The translations under genes and the position numbers were made by a program. Below, piece after piece: positions 12,501 to 23,421 of a DNA stretch of 64,000 nucleotides (the stretch's first letter is position 1; each line of letters starts with the position of its first letter). Source of the stretch: Erodium maritimum (taxonomy: Eukaryota > Streptophyta > Magnoliopsida > Geraniales > Geraniaceae); assembly GCA_963921825.1 (NCBI GenBank), contig OY997588.1:121715329-121779328 (forward strand), read 5' to 3'. The notes under the pieces were generated by a model. It did not search any database. It worked only from the letters and a program-made list of their open reading frames with translations, and was not told the DNA's origin.

Positions 12501-13454
12501 ATCCGTTTGTGGACAAAACTTTAATGTAGTTTTGGACAATTAACCCTTAAAGTAAACAGGTCACATAGGTCATGATTGACAGCTAAGGACATTTTTTTTC
12601 ATAAGCACTGTTAATTGTTTAGGTTGTTTTAACACATACAATGGGGTCCACTGTGGAAACTTGTATTTGTCGTAAGAACACAATGCTAAAATGTTGGTTT
12701 AAGTCTGTGAACTATAGTGTAAACTGGACTCCACAGGAATGGTAGCTGCTCTGACCAATGAGAGTGCGACAAGTAAATCGGTATATTTTGCACACTGTAC
12801 GTCAGAGATGATATTTATCACTCACCTTTTGGCGGAAGAACCAGAGAAACTTTCAGGGCCTTTGTTGGCTGATACATACGTAACCCTGCTCAAAGGTCGC
12901 AATGCATGGTACGGTCAAAAATTGGCCCAAGGGGAACTGAGCCTTGAAATGGGGGATAGCATTAAAGGCAAGGGGATGATACAGGTATGAATTTTGATTA
13001 TCCAAAGTAATGATGGCAAGCTCAATTAAATTTGATTTGAATGATACTTTAACCGATATTACATTTAATATCCATTGTATGTTTGTAGGGGGTCTCTGCT
13101 GTGAAAGCATTTTATGAGCTGCTAAGTCAGTCCTGCTTAAGTTTCCTACACCCTGAAGAAAACAAGTCGGTTACTCCAGTTGAGCTTTGTCCCATCCTGA
13201 AGATGCTGTATAAAATACTTATAACAAGGTATTTCAATTTGATTCTATTATTTTAGATCAAATTAATGCGGATTGCTCATAGACTTACGATATATACATT
13301 GCTTTTGCTTCCCTTGATGATTTTTAGGGAGTTTTCAGCCAAGGCCATCCTTCAAGCACTAAGGGATGAAACAATGAATGATCCTCGAGATCGCATAGAG
13401 ATTGCACAGACCCATGCCTTTTACAGACCATCACTTCTCGGCCAGCAGCCCTGA
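9579..13454 (+). CDS. GPDHC1: Cytosolic NAD+-dependent glycerol-3-phosphate dehydrogenase (GPDHC1-like)
   Basis: Interconverts dihydroxyacetone phosphate and glycerol 3-phosphate with NAD(H), linking cytosolic redox balance to glycerolipid supply. Five exons with GT-AG borders: 9579-10239, 11197-11418, 12737-12984, 13089-13228 and 13328-13454. They total 1398 nt, 465 aa, close to what I recall for plant GPDHc proteins. The Rossmann glycine motif GVGAGAWG is at residues 48-55. [15 protein letters not shown] (Lys198) and [12 protein letters not shown] (Lys287) match the conserved substrate and active-site lysine segments of the family. Exon 3 begins [15 protein letters not shown] in phase, and the C-terminus ends SLLGQQP. 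All phases join without a stop, so the gene looks intact. No transit peptide is apparent, which fits the cytosolic form. Intron 2 (about 1.3 kb) carries a 392-bp MITE and a TTAG microsatellite. Confidence 0.95.
11622..11661 (+). repeat. TTAG/CTAG tetranucleotide microsatellite
   Basis: About ten units of TTAG or GCTAG-variant repeats lie in GPDH intron 2. It is a likely length polymorphism with no coding role. Confidence 0.85.
12146..12555. mobile_element. 392-bp MULE-type MITE in GPDH intron 2, 9-bp TSD
   Basis: The element spans 12155-12546. It starts GGGTTAATCGTCCAAAACTA and ends with the inverse, finishing GGACAATTAACCC. Both flanks are exactly TTAAAGTAA (12146-12154 and 12547-12555). 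Each arm holds several copies of AAGTTTTGTCCACA, or its inverse, with spacers of about 30 bp. No ORF. It lies in sense-neutral intron DNA, well away from the splice sites. Confidence 0.9.
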
Positions 13455-14351
13455 TTTTTCGTTTGTTTCACGCGCCTTTTCTTCATTTGCATGCCAATAT
13501 CAGTTCTATTATGTAAAAATAGAGTGACACCATAGTGTAGTTGTCGAAACTAGGTTTTGTTGTTGTCTTATCTTTACTGTTGTCTGTTTGTCGAATTCAG
13601 TTTCCATCCTTAATTTTTGTTCTGTTGTTAAGGATGATGAAATGTAACAACCTGATATTTGTTTGTTTTGGTGTGGTTTTGTGTTTTGAAACCAATCATG
13701 AGTTCAAATTCCATAAAATATTTGATGAATAGTTAGTAAAAAAATCGACTGGTTTGTAATGGCTGGTTAAAGAGTAATTGGAAATTGATACAATTAAATG
13801 AGGCATTAGAGAACTGACTGAAAATGTAGGCTCAAAAATTGCCAAACTTGGAAAGTAACATTGTTGTGTTCTAATAAGAAAAGTACGTTTATTTTTGGAT
13901 GAACTATTGAAAATACCTTTATTCTCATGTTTACTGTTTCTTTTTTTATTCGTTGACTATTATTTCTCTTTTCATCTCAACCCTTTTTCATTTTGTTTTG
14001 TCTGAACACTTATACATTCGATCTTGATCTCCCTCTCTCTCAAAACCTACAACAAGTTTTATTGTTGCGCTGGATATTAACATTTATGAAAAGTGTTCTA
14101 GTAAATTGACCCAAGGGACTGCCTAGACACCTATTCGATTTCAACAACTTAGCCAGTTCTAGGCGGGTTTGAAAAAATCGTCAGTATTGTAAAAATCCCA
14201 AAGGTTTTTACGTCTTTGCGGGGATTTTTACAACATGGATTCAGCGTTTATGCTTTTATCTTAAATATTTATTAGTATTAGTTTTATCATTGAAATAACA
14301 TATATTATTATTTATATCTTAAATATGTGTAATTTTTATTTCCAAAATTAA
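13455..14351. other. GPDH 3' UTR and intergenic DNA
   Basis: The first few hundred bases are T-rich and probably include the GPDH 3' UTR. No further ORF or recognised repeat was seen up to the TIR element at about 14352. Confidence 0.4.
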
Positions 14352-15455
14352 GGGTAAGTTATCTAAACTACCCAACCATATACACGATTATCGGATACCT
14401 ATCCTTAACTAATTTTTAACAAATGTCTACCCTAACGTACTATATTTTAACAACATCCAATTTTTCAACCATGTCTGTTAGTCTTTATTTTTTGTAAAAT
14501 TACAAAAAAATACCCTCAACTACTATCCAATATTTACATAACAGTTCTCAATTTGCTCCGACGACGAGGCAAGAAAACCATCTCCGGCTAGGTCTGGTTC
14601 TCGATCTCTCCAACAACGACGATCGCAACGGCAATCCAAATAATTCGACACCGACGAGAAGAAACGAGACAGTCTTAGATCTATTTAGCTTTGGAATCAA
14701 AATCCATAGGGAAAATTTCAGTATAATACCCTGCCAAACATTTAATTTCAGTATAATACCCTGACATAAATTTTTTGCACTTTCATACCTAAACCAAACA
14801 TTTAATTTCACTTTAGTACCCAACCGTTAACTTTCTGTTAGTTTGGATGGAAAAAGTTAAAAAGACCATAATACTCCTAATTATTACTCAAATTTTCAAA
14901 CTCATGCCATTGGTTCAGAATTTGAAAATAAATGAAATGACAATAATACCCTCCATTGTTAGGGTATTAAAATAAAATTTTCACGCTTTTAAAAATAAAT
15001 TCAGTTTTTATTTATGAAATTATTTTTATTTTTAAAAAAATCAGATTTTAATTTTAAAAATACATAAAAATAAGTTTTTTAAAATTCTTTTATGAAAATC
15101 AGTTTTTTAAAAAAAATACATAAAAATTATTTTTTTATAAATTCAGTTTTTTTTCCAAAAATTCAGATCTTTTTTTAAAAATGCATAAAAATCAGATTTT
15201 TTTTAAATACCTAAAAATCAGTTTTTTTTAAATTTAATTAATAATTTATTATATTTGATTTTTGATTTTCCTTTTTTCATTTTTATACCCAAATCACTCT
15301 CTCTCCCCCCTTACTTCGTCTCTCTCTCCAAACATAATACTCCAAATCAATTCTCATTTTTCTACCCAAATCACTCTCTCTCCCCCCTCTTGCATCCTCC
15401 CCACGTTCAGTTCCAAGCTCCTTCAAAAAAATTCAGATCCAAACAAGGATCTTCA

Positions 15456-15468
15456 CCCCCCCCCCCCC
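15456..15468 (+). repeat. Poly-C tract inside the Pack-MULE
   Basis: Thirteen consecutive C residues lie at the edge of the captured segment, within a CT-rich leader-like stretch. Confidence 0.9.
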
Positions 15469-15549
15469 ACCCCCTTTGCTCTCGATTTCGTTTCTCTCTC
15501 CTGTCCATCTTCCTCTCAACTATTGTGCTCGATCTGGGTTAGTTGTAAT

Positions 15550-15785
15550 CGAGCCGGAGGGAGTGAGGTCGCCGTGGCCGGGGTCGAAGTCACCGAGGAG
15601 GTGGTGGGGGATGGAACGGCGGTGGCGGAGGGGGATCTTGTTGGTGGTGATGTCGAGGCGGCGGTAGACCTGAATCTTGTCGGAGTTGATGATCTCGGAA
15701 GGGAAGAGCACGGCGAGGTCGATGGAGAGGGTGGATTTGCTAGTGCCGGTGGCGCCCATGATGACGACGACCTTTTTCTTGCGGC
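15550..15785 (-). pseudogene. IPT: Captured fragment of adenylate isopentenyltransferase (cytokinin biosynthesis)
   Basis: On the minus strand, KKKVVVIMGATGTSKSTLSI (from 15780) is followed by FPSEIINSDKIQVY, LDITTNK and PHHLLGDFDP. This is the N-terminal P-loop region of plant adenylate IPTs, which transfer a dimethylallyl group to ATP/ADP in the first committed step of cytokinin synthesis. NSDKIQVY points to the adenylate-IPT branch rather than tRNA-IPT. About 75 residues of a protein usually about 330 aa long are present. The Walker A glycine is changed: GATGTSKS where the family has GATGTGKS. Homology stops near 15550, and the sequence then runs into the element. It is not a functional enzyme. 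Transcription from the element could yield antisense or chimeric RNA matching IPT genes. Confidence 0.85.
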
Positions 15786-16900
15786 GGTGGTGGCCAAGGG
15801 AGGCCTTATCGTTCCTGGGTCGACACCTAATGTTTCAGATCTCTATTTTCAGATCTAATGTTTCAGAGCACAACTCAAAACCTAGAATTTTCAGATCTAA
15901 TGTTTCATTCCCTTTAGGGACTTGTGGTTGTGCATCCTTGGTTGGGATTGGGGGCTCGTTGGTGGTGAAGGCTGTGGATGAAGATGAGAGGGGAGAGAGA
16001 CGAAATTGAGGAGAGAGAAAGAGAGTAAATTTAGGTATAAAAGTGAAAAAATAAAATAAAAAACAAATATAATAAAATATTAATTAAATTTAAAAAAAAC
16101 TGATTTTTATGTATTTTATAAAAAAAATCTGATTTTTATGTATTTTTTAAAATTAAAATATGAATTTTTGAAAATAAAAATAATTTTTTAAAATAAAAAC
16201 TGAATTTATAAAAAAAAATGATTTTTATGTGTTTTTATATTAAAATCTGAATTTTCGAAAAATAAAAATAATTTCATAAATAAAAACTGAATTTATAAAA
16301 AAAAACTGATTTTATTTTAAAAATAGTGAAAATTTCATTTTAATACCCTAACAGTGGAGGGTATTATTGTCATTTCACATATTTTCAAATTCTGAACCAA
16401 TGGCATGAGTTTGAAAATTTGAGTAATAGTTAGGGGTATTATGGTCTTTTTAATTTTTTCCATCCAAACTAACAGAAATTTAACGGTTGGGTACTAAAGT
16501 GAAATTAAATGTTTGGTTTAGGTATGAAAATGCAAAAAATTAATGTCAGGGTATTATACTGAAATTAAATGTTTGGCAGGGTATTATACTGAAATTTTCC
16601 CAAATCCATATCCAACAATTGAGCATATCGGAGCGACAACGCATGGACAAAGACGGGGAGCGTTGGAGTGGCACGTGGATTTGGGCTTCAAGCGGCGGAG
16701 AACTTGGGCTTCACGCGACAGGAGAACACATCGAACTAGAGAAGCTACAGATTTGAACACTCCTCCTCCAGCTACGCAACTCCCACTCGACCTCAACGTA
16801 TCTTCTCCGCCGACCACTCCGACTAGGCCTCGTGAAGATAAAGCGATAAAGCGAGGTATATTAGAGATTATATTTAGATAGGGTAGATAATTAGGTTATT

Positions 16901-17250
16901 TTTGTTAGGTTTATACAAACTAGAAAACCATATTTTTTAAATTTATAATTAATAATTAAAAAACATATTTTATAAAATGAATTATTTAATTAGAATTTGA
17001 AAGTTTTCCTTTTTTAGGATTAAAACCAGAATTTTAAAATTTTATATATTGTAATATTAAAATTATTTGTTTAAAATTAAAGATAATGAAATTAAAAAGA
17101 ATTATAAATCTAAAATATATTTTATAGATATTTAATTTTTTATGTTTGAAAATAATAATTAAAAGGCTTATTATAGATCACTTTTTCTATCTTAAAATGG
17201 TAGCCGCCTCTAGGTCTCTCTTCTCTTTTACTCCGATTCGATCACCTCTT
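16901..17250. other. AT-rich spacer, nothing recognised
   Basis: Very AT-rich DNA with no ORF and no repeat structure that I can name. Confidence 0.5.
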
Positions 17251-18240
17251 TCTCCTTTTACTCTTCTCATTCACCCCTTGATGTCGCCACCACCGCGATA
17301 GAATGATAGGATTTGGAGAGAATTGAAGTTCTCTCGGGAACCTCTAGCCGTCTCTTGTGCACTGGGGTCGCTTCCGCCTCCAGTGTCGTCTTCGTCTCCT
17401 ACGTCTCCTCCGCTGTAGTTGCCCCCAACGGCACAGTCCCCAAAGATGTCGATCCCTACGCCGTCACCTCCAACAATGTTGTCCCCAAAGTCGTCGCTCC
17501 CTACACCGCCAATGTTGTCGCCCCCAATATTGTCGGTCACAATGATTTGGTCTCCTCTATGGCCACCACCGTTGCCATCGCCTCTGAATCATCCACCATC
17601 AGGGAACCCATCCAGATCGTTCTGATCTCGCTCCTCGGCCCGATCACCTCCTCTATCTACCTTTGAACCATCATCTTTGTCTCTGGTTCAGCAAGCAACG
17701 GTGACATGGTCCCTACCTCCACCGTCACTAAGATCCCTGCCCCCGATCTCCAGCCCAATCGATGCCGCCACCAGCATCAATTTCACCACCTCTGGCTCCA
17801 CCATATGTGCCCTTGTCCCGCTTGCTGCCCTTGATGAAAGTCACTTTCTCGAGTGATTCTGACCCCGTTGGGGCGAACGCGAGGTCTGCAAAGTAGTCTC
17901 GCGGGTCTCCACGAGGACCCTCTGGTATCACATGATTTAGAAAAAGAGACAGACACACCCTGGCCCTAATAGAGCAAACACCATCTGTTCCTCATCCTCA
18001 TCCGCTCCCTGGCATACTCCTTGGATGATTGTTACAACATAACATGTCAGTTCAAGTCGAGACGGGGAACGTTTACTGGATATCTCGCTCATCCCAACGT
18101 TTGAATAGAGACCCACCATCTAGTTTTCTCCCTATTAATACCGGGCATCTTAGTATAGGACCAGTGTTCCGACTGTCACCGGAACTATATCTCATCCTTT
18201 CTTTTATTCCTAATATTGTACGATCCACGTGATCATTTCT
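17250..18240. repeat. Degenerate GC-rich retroelement-like sequence, unclassified
   Basis: Low-complexity Pro/Ser/Thr-rich reading frames on + and Gly/Asp-rich frames on - have no intact domain. The last part (about 17990-18200: CCTGGCATACTC, GTCGAGACGGGGAA, ACCGGGCATCTTA, ATATCTCATC) is homologous to 33670-33870. This shows it is part of a dispersed repeat with a shared terminus, but the class is unknown. Confidence 0.45.
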
Positions 18241-18403
18241 TTCGTTATCATTAAAAATCGTATCGTATGCTAAAAAACGGTTATTGTAACTTTATGTGCT
18301 AATAAGGGGTAATTATGTCATTTTTCAAAAAAAATAACAAGCTTTGAGTGGAAAACGGATGCCGTTTAGTGTAAGAGTTAGTAGTTATCGTAATTTCCAA
18401 ACA

Positions 18404-19088
18404 ACTTTTTTTTACTAAACGGAGCGAGATTTCATTAAGATTCATAAAGAAGAATACATAGTAGTGCATCACGACGGTTTCATGACCATTGAAGAACTGG
18501 ATAACCAGTGAGCCGCTTTGTTCATAGTTCTTTTTACAAATTGGAGAGTAATTCTCTTGTAACTAAGACAAACCCGACGAATACTGCTCAAGGTATTTCC
18601 TACACACTGCATACTCTGTAGAGTGCGACCGAACCTTAATCTGTTAGTATCATAAGGAAGAGGCGTGGGGGCTGGAAAAAGGAATTGAGATTAGTGCTTA
18701 AGGTATTGCCTAAACGCTGCATTTGAATCTGTGCAAAGCGACCGAACCTGAACTCGATAGTTGTATTGGGAGGATATACGTGAATCGAGGTTCCCTCCCA
18801 GATAAGTCCCTGAAACTCTACTCACTAGACATTGACCCTGAAAAGAAGAAATCAGATAAAATAAAAAAGACTCAATCGATTAGCCTAATCAAAAATCGAG
18901 AGAGGGGTCGAAGAGGGTGCTTCGGTGGAGGCCATAGAGAAGAACGCGTCGGTGGCGGCTTTAAAGACAGCGGGGGGGGGGGGGGGGGGGGGGGGGGGTT
19001 GCTCAAGAAAGATGATCTTATTCAGGGAGGTCGAGTGGCTACGAGGCGGCGAGAACGATTGATGTCGAGGTGAGCCAAACGACAACCA
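18404..19088 (-). mobile_element. LINE-like 3' end with poly-A and truncated 5' part
   Basis: The oligo-T at 18404-18413 followed by ACTAAACGGAGCGAGATTTC resembles the inverted 3' end of a plant LINE (the minus strand reads GAAATCTCGCTCCG then poly-A). An imperfect direct repeat of about 85 bp (about 18580-18660 and 18690-18775) sits in the tail. Near 18900-18960 the minus strand reads AATDAFFSMASTEAPSS, similar to DNA at about 56945-57005. Most of ORF2 is missing. Confidence 0.5.
18972..18998 (+). repeat. 27-nt poly-G tract
   Basis: Twenty-seven uninterrupted G residues (poly-C on the minus strand, where it encodes a Pro run). Its length is probably unstable and prone to assembly error, and it could form G-quadruplexes. 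Confidence 0.9.
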
Positions 19089-20000
19089 CTGGGGTTGCAG
19101 ATGGGGGACCGAACAGGGCCAGGAGACACGTCGTTGGTGGTTGGAGATAGTCAACGTCGCGGTGGTTAGAAATGACTTGAAAGATGCCCTAATAGAAAAA
19201 ACCCTATTAAAGCTCATAGGGAATACCCTAGCACAGCTCATAGGGGAGATTATTCTAAACTTATTATGTTGTTGTTTTCAAACGATAGTGTCTGCGTATG
19301 TGTAATACATGTATACGTTAGTGTATATAAAAATAAGTAATCCAATATTATAAAAATATACTATAATAAGTTATAAATTTTAAATTGTAATTATAATTAT
19401 AATAAATATTTCCTATGTAATTAAATAAATAAAAACAAATCAGTTAGCTTATTTGTGAATCTTGAAAAAAATATTTCGAGCTCAATTTATTTGCAAAACT
19501 AGTTTTATATTATAAAGGTATAATTCCATCTCAGTATCCTAAATCTGGGGTTGCAGATGGGGGACCGAACAGGGCCAGGAGACACGTCGTTGGTGGTTGG
19601 ACATAGTCAACGTCGCGGTGGTTAGAAATGACTTGAAAGATGCCCTAATAGAAAAAACCCTATTAAAGCTCATAGGGAATACCCTAGCACAGCTCATAGG
19701 GGAGATTATTCTAAACTTATTATGTTGTTGTTTTCAAACGATAGTGTCTGCGTATGTGTAATACATGTATACGTTAGTGTATATAAAAATAAGTAATCCA
19801 ATATTATAAAAATATACTATAATAAGTTATAAATTTTAAATTGTAATTATAATTATAATAAATATTTCCTATGTAATTAAATAAATAAAAACAAATCAGT
19901 TAGCTTATTTGTGAATCTTGAAAAAAATATTTCGAGCTCAATTTATTTGCAAAACTAGTTTTATATTATAAAGGTATAATTCTATCTCAGTATCCTAAAT
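19089..20000 (+). repeat. Tandem duplication, two 456-bp units
   Basis: Copy 1 (19089-19544) and copy 2 (19545-20000) are nearly identical; I see two base differences (GGAGATAGTC/GGACATAGTC and ATTCCATC/ATTCTATC). Each copy ends with the TSD TATTATAAA and the first 28 bp of the MULE that begins at 19973, so the duplication captured the MULE edge. It arose recently or is maintained by conversion. Confidence 0.9.
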
Positions 20001-20605
20001 CTTTCATATTTTATTTAGAGTACCCTACATCGTTTTTTGTGTAATCTCATTACCCTAAACTTTCATTAATTCATTTAGAGTACTCTAAATCTTTTTTTTT
20101 GTCACCTCAGTACTCTAAATTTTCATTAATTCCATTTTAGTATCCATTATTAACATTCCATTTGATTTTCCATCCAAAACAGGTAAAATGACCATAATAC
20201 TCTTCACTAACAAACAAATTCAGGGTAAAGTTAACAGTGTGTACTAAAATAGAATTAATAAAAGTTTAGGGTACTGAGGTGACACAAAAAATATTTAGGA
20301 TGCTCTAAATAAATTAATAAAAGATTAGGATGCTATGGTGACACAGAAATATTTAGGATATTATAAATGAAATACGAAAGATTTTTTTTTTGAAAGGAAA
20401 TGGAGATATTCATTAATATAAAGTAACTCGGGGACCCCACAGTGGAAAGTCGCCGTACATAAACCAAACTAGATTAACTGGAAAGACAAGTGCATAAAGA
20501 GTAAATGTGCTCTGTAGCATAAATTGCGGTCGGGGATTTGGGACTGCGGTAGCATCCGGAGATACCGATACAGTGTACGCCAACCAAAGGAACTGATCGA
20601 GCAGA

Positions 20606-23212
20606 CCAGATGTCACGCCCCAAATCCGGTTATCGCCCGGACTCGAGGCATGACGGGTAAGAGAAGACAATAAAGCAAAGAAACAATATTAAATCTCAAA
20701 GATCTCCAGTGAGTACCTCAATCCAAAACTTCAAGTACAGTAAAAGTAACCCTCAGGGGGTGTAGTAATAAGTTTTTACAAAACTGTTTTTAAATAAAGG
20801 AAATAAACATGAAGTCTCTATGAACCCACACCGAGAAGCGCCCAAGCTTCTACTCCTCAATCAAGCCTGTAGGCACACAGCAAAACAAAGGGGTGAGCTC
20901 ACGCTCAGTAGGGAAAACGCATAACAAGGTAGACCTTAACTCGAACAAGATCAACAATAGAGTTAACATAATATAACTTAACAAAACAAGGGTAATAAGT
21001 AAACCAATCAATGCCGTGGCACATGAAGTCACCACCCTCCGATCCACATGATGTGTCCTCTCGGATTCTCCCTCAAATCCAGAGGAGACGCATAACATTG
21101 AGGCGACCGGAAACAACCCTTCGGGGCGCTTATCATCGGGATTCTCATAAACGTCCCCAAAGGATTTTATGTCATTGGGAACCCAGGGCCATACTCCCGT
21201 AGGAGCGCACACGCGGGAGATTTAATAAATAACCAATATAACATCCTACCCCGGACTCCTCAACGGTGTAGGGACTATACCGTATCAATCAGAATCAGAT
21301 AACAACTCAGGAACACACTCAACCGAAACACGACGCAATCCAATCCCAACCACCACCAATCCAATAACACACATAGCTCACAAATCACCGATTCACCATA
21401 GCACACCGCACACAAATCACCAAATCAGATCACACCAATCACCCAATTCCAACTTACCGTTCACTTACCAGTTTCAAACCACCGGAGCATCGATCACCTG
21501 ATTGCACCGCTCGGTACAACCAGTCATACTCGATACCCCCCAAAAAACCAATCAAGTAAATCAAGTAATCATTCGAACACAATCAACGAGCAAATACGAG
21601 TATGATCATAAAGCCTTCAAAATAGCATTCAAGCATGCAATTCCACTAGTTTCATTAGACTCTTTAGCCTATCTACTAGACAATCAACAATCAAGCATGC
21701 GATCCTAACACACAACTAATCCGAGGGCTTTGCCAAGGCTCCTCTACCAGACAATCATATCCCAAGTATTGAAAGCGAACTATACTAGTGATTGGCATCC
21801 TAATCGGTCACCACTAGACACTCCGGTTATTAGCAATTGAAAGACGATTAAGCTAGTTATTCGCATCCTATATGCATATCTAGGACCTTTTCCAATTTTA
21901 TTAACCTAGCATGCATACTAGGCATCGTAAACGAGAGGTTAAGGCTTTCCATACCTCAAGGTCCTCCTCGTCAACGCTTTGGTGAAGTCCGGTGATCACC
22001 ACCTCGCTCTTCCCTCGGGCCTCGGTGTGATCCTTGCTCCTCTAGCTCGATCCCCAAGGTCTTGGACACAAAGAAACACTAATTAGGTTCCACTTAAACA
22101 GTAAGAAAGACCCCCAAAACCCTTCCAAAGTTCAGCTCAAAACCAAGGTGTAAACACTTCGAAAAATCCCCCAAGAGAACCTCACCCTGGTGGGTCACGG
22201 ACCTGGTCACGGATCCGTGACGTTAACCCTCACGGTTATCGTCACGGAGCCGTGACGAGTGCCGTCACGGTCTCCCTCACGGAGCCGTGACGTCGCTCGT
22301 CACGGGATCCGTCACGGATCCGTGACGCACCAGGACAGATTCGCCCTTCTTCAACCTCCAACTCCAAAACTCCGAAAAACTACCATCAACCCAGAAAATA
22401 CCCTTTCCAACCCCCAAAACAGTCCAAATCCTCCAATACTCCTCTACCCATGGTAGGAATCAACCCACAAACAAGTTTTCCAAGGATTCATCAAATCAAA
22501 CCCACTTCAAAATCTCCAACAACTATTGATTTCTCACCAAAATCCAACAAGGTTCATCATCAACACCATCTCCTATCATTTCTACTCAACCCAACATCAT
22601 CTAGCCATTTTTCACCCAAAACCCAAGGAAATAGATGAAGAGGAAAGATGAGTAGAGAGTTCCATTACCTCTAGGATGTGGAGATGAAGAGGATGCTAGT
22701 GTTTTTGAGGGTGGGAGGCTAGAAGATGACTCCACAAGGCTCCTTCTTCTTTGATTCTCCTTCAAGCTTCCATGGGAGCTCTTCTCCCTTTCTTCCTCTC
22801 CAAAATTCGGCTACAACAATGCAAATAGGAAATGATTTTGCTTCTCCAACACATATAATACCTAAATGTTGCAATGACTTAAAGGCCCTTGAGCTAGAAA
22901 CCCATGTAGGAGCTTTTGGGAGGGTAAAATGGACAATAACTATCCCTTTTTCTCTCATTCAACCAAAATAGGACAAGTGTCCCTCTAGCTCATTTAATTT
23001 CCCCATTTAAATTCCAGCACTTTTAAAATTGAAGCTTTAGTCGATATAAAGTCTCGTTTTGACCAAAATTGACTTTATGCAATATTAATTCAAACGAAAG
23101 GGTTTTCTTCCCTGAAGCCAACCGTGATAATGGCTACTTCGTTTGAGTTCCGGAGAAGTCCCGAGTGACTTCCGGAGTTACCGGTTCGACCGGAAGCGGG
23201 TCTTACACCAGA
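20606..23212 (-). mobile_element. Solo LTR, family A (2597 bp), TSD CCAGA
   Basis: The LTR spans 20611-23207. It begins TGTCACGCCCCAAATCCGGT and ends GGAAGCGGGTCTTACA, so it is inverted relative to the copy at 59530-62058. Perfect 5-bp TSD CCAGA (20606-20610 and 23208-23212). No internal domain, PBS or PPT remains, as expected after LTR-LTR recombination. The TGTCACGCC...TTACA ends are typical of plant Ty3/gypsy LTRs. It contains a palindrome cluster at about 22195-22330. Confidence 0.92.
22195..22330. repeat. Cluster of TCACGG-TCCGTGACG palindromes (TGACG sites)
   Basis: About nine half-sites of TCACGG or CCGTGACG arranged as perfect or near-perfect palindromes, such as TCACGGATCCGTGACG. 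Conserved in the second LTR copy at 60415-60535. TGACG is the core recognised by plant TGA/bZIP factors, so this may be an LTR enhancer. Strong hairpins are also possible. Confidence 0.75.
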
Positions 23213-23421
23213 CGATAGGTAAACACTGGTGGACCTACATCTCCCCCGGTATGTCAGCTTGCGTCGTCCTCCCTTGAGTGATAATGGTAGGGCTCCTGAA
23301 CGCGGGATTGCTGACACCGGACTGGCAGGGGAGATAAACATCAACTGAAGATGGTGTCGTCTCCATCCATCCGCCGGGAAGGGGCCAAAGTTGTCCCACC
23401 CCTCCCCGGGCCACCTCGGAC

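Larger units (their letters stand above)
14700..16610. mobile_element. Pack-MULE-like TIR element carrying an IPT gene fragment
   Basis: The element spans 14709-16601 (1893 bp) and is flanked by a perfect 9-bp TSD, AAATCCATA (14700-14708 and 16602-16610). It starts GGGAAAATTTCAGTATAATA and ends with the exact inverse. The arms stay paired for roughly 550-590 bp and are about 95% identical over the first 300 bp by eye. They enclose about 700 bp (15300-16010) of GC-rich, gene-like DNA unlike the arms. Long TIRs, GGG ends, a 9-bp TSD and a captured gene fragment together define a Pack-MULE. No transposase is encoded, so it would need one in trans. Confidence 0.9.
14352..16900. mobile_element. 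Degraded outer TIR element containing the 14.7-16.6 kb element
   Basis: The left arm GGGTAAGTTATCTAAACTAC is followed by TACACGATTATCGGATACCT, which parallels the left arm of the 44825 element (TTTACACGATTAACCGATAC). The right end is only weakly recognisable (TTAGATAGGGTAGATAATTA near 16877). GC-richer DNA at 14550-14690 and 16620-16860 looks like captured host sequence. The right part encodes a short peptide containing LPLDLNVSSPP. No TSD was identified. Confidence 0.4.

Noticed and set aside
15262..15858. 198-codon + strand frame in the Pack-MULE
   Set aside because: Runs antisense to the recognisable IPT fragment. Composition is low complexity and it matches nothing I know.
18723..19241. 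Frames with Gly9 or Pro9 runs
   Set aside because: Caused by the 27-nt poly-G tract. The remainder is LINE debris.
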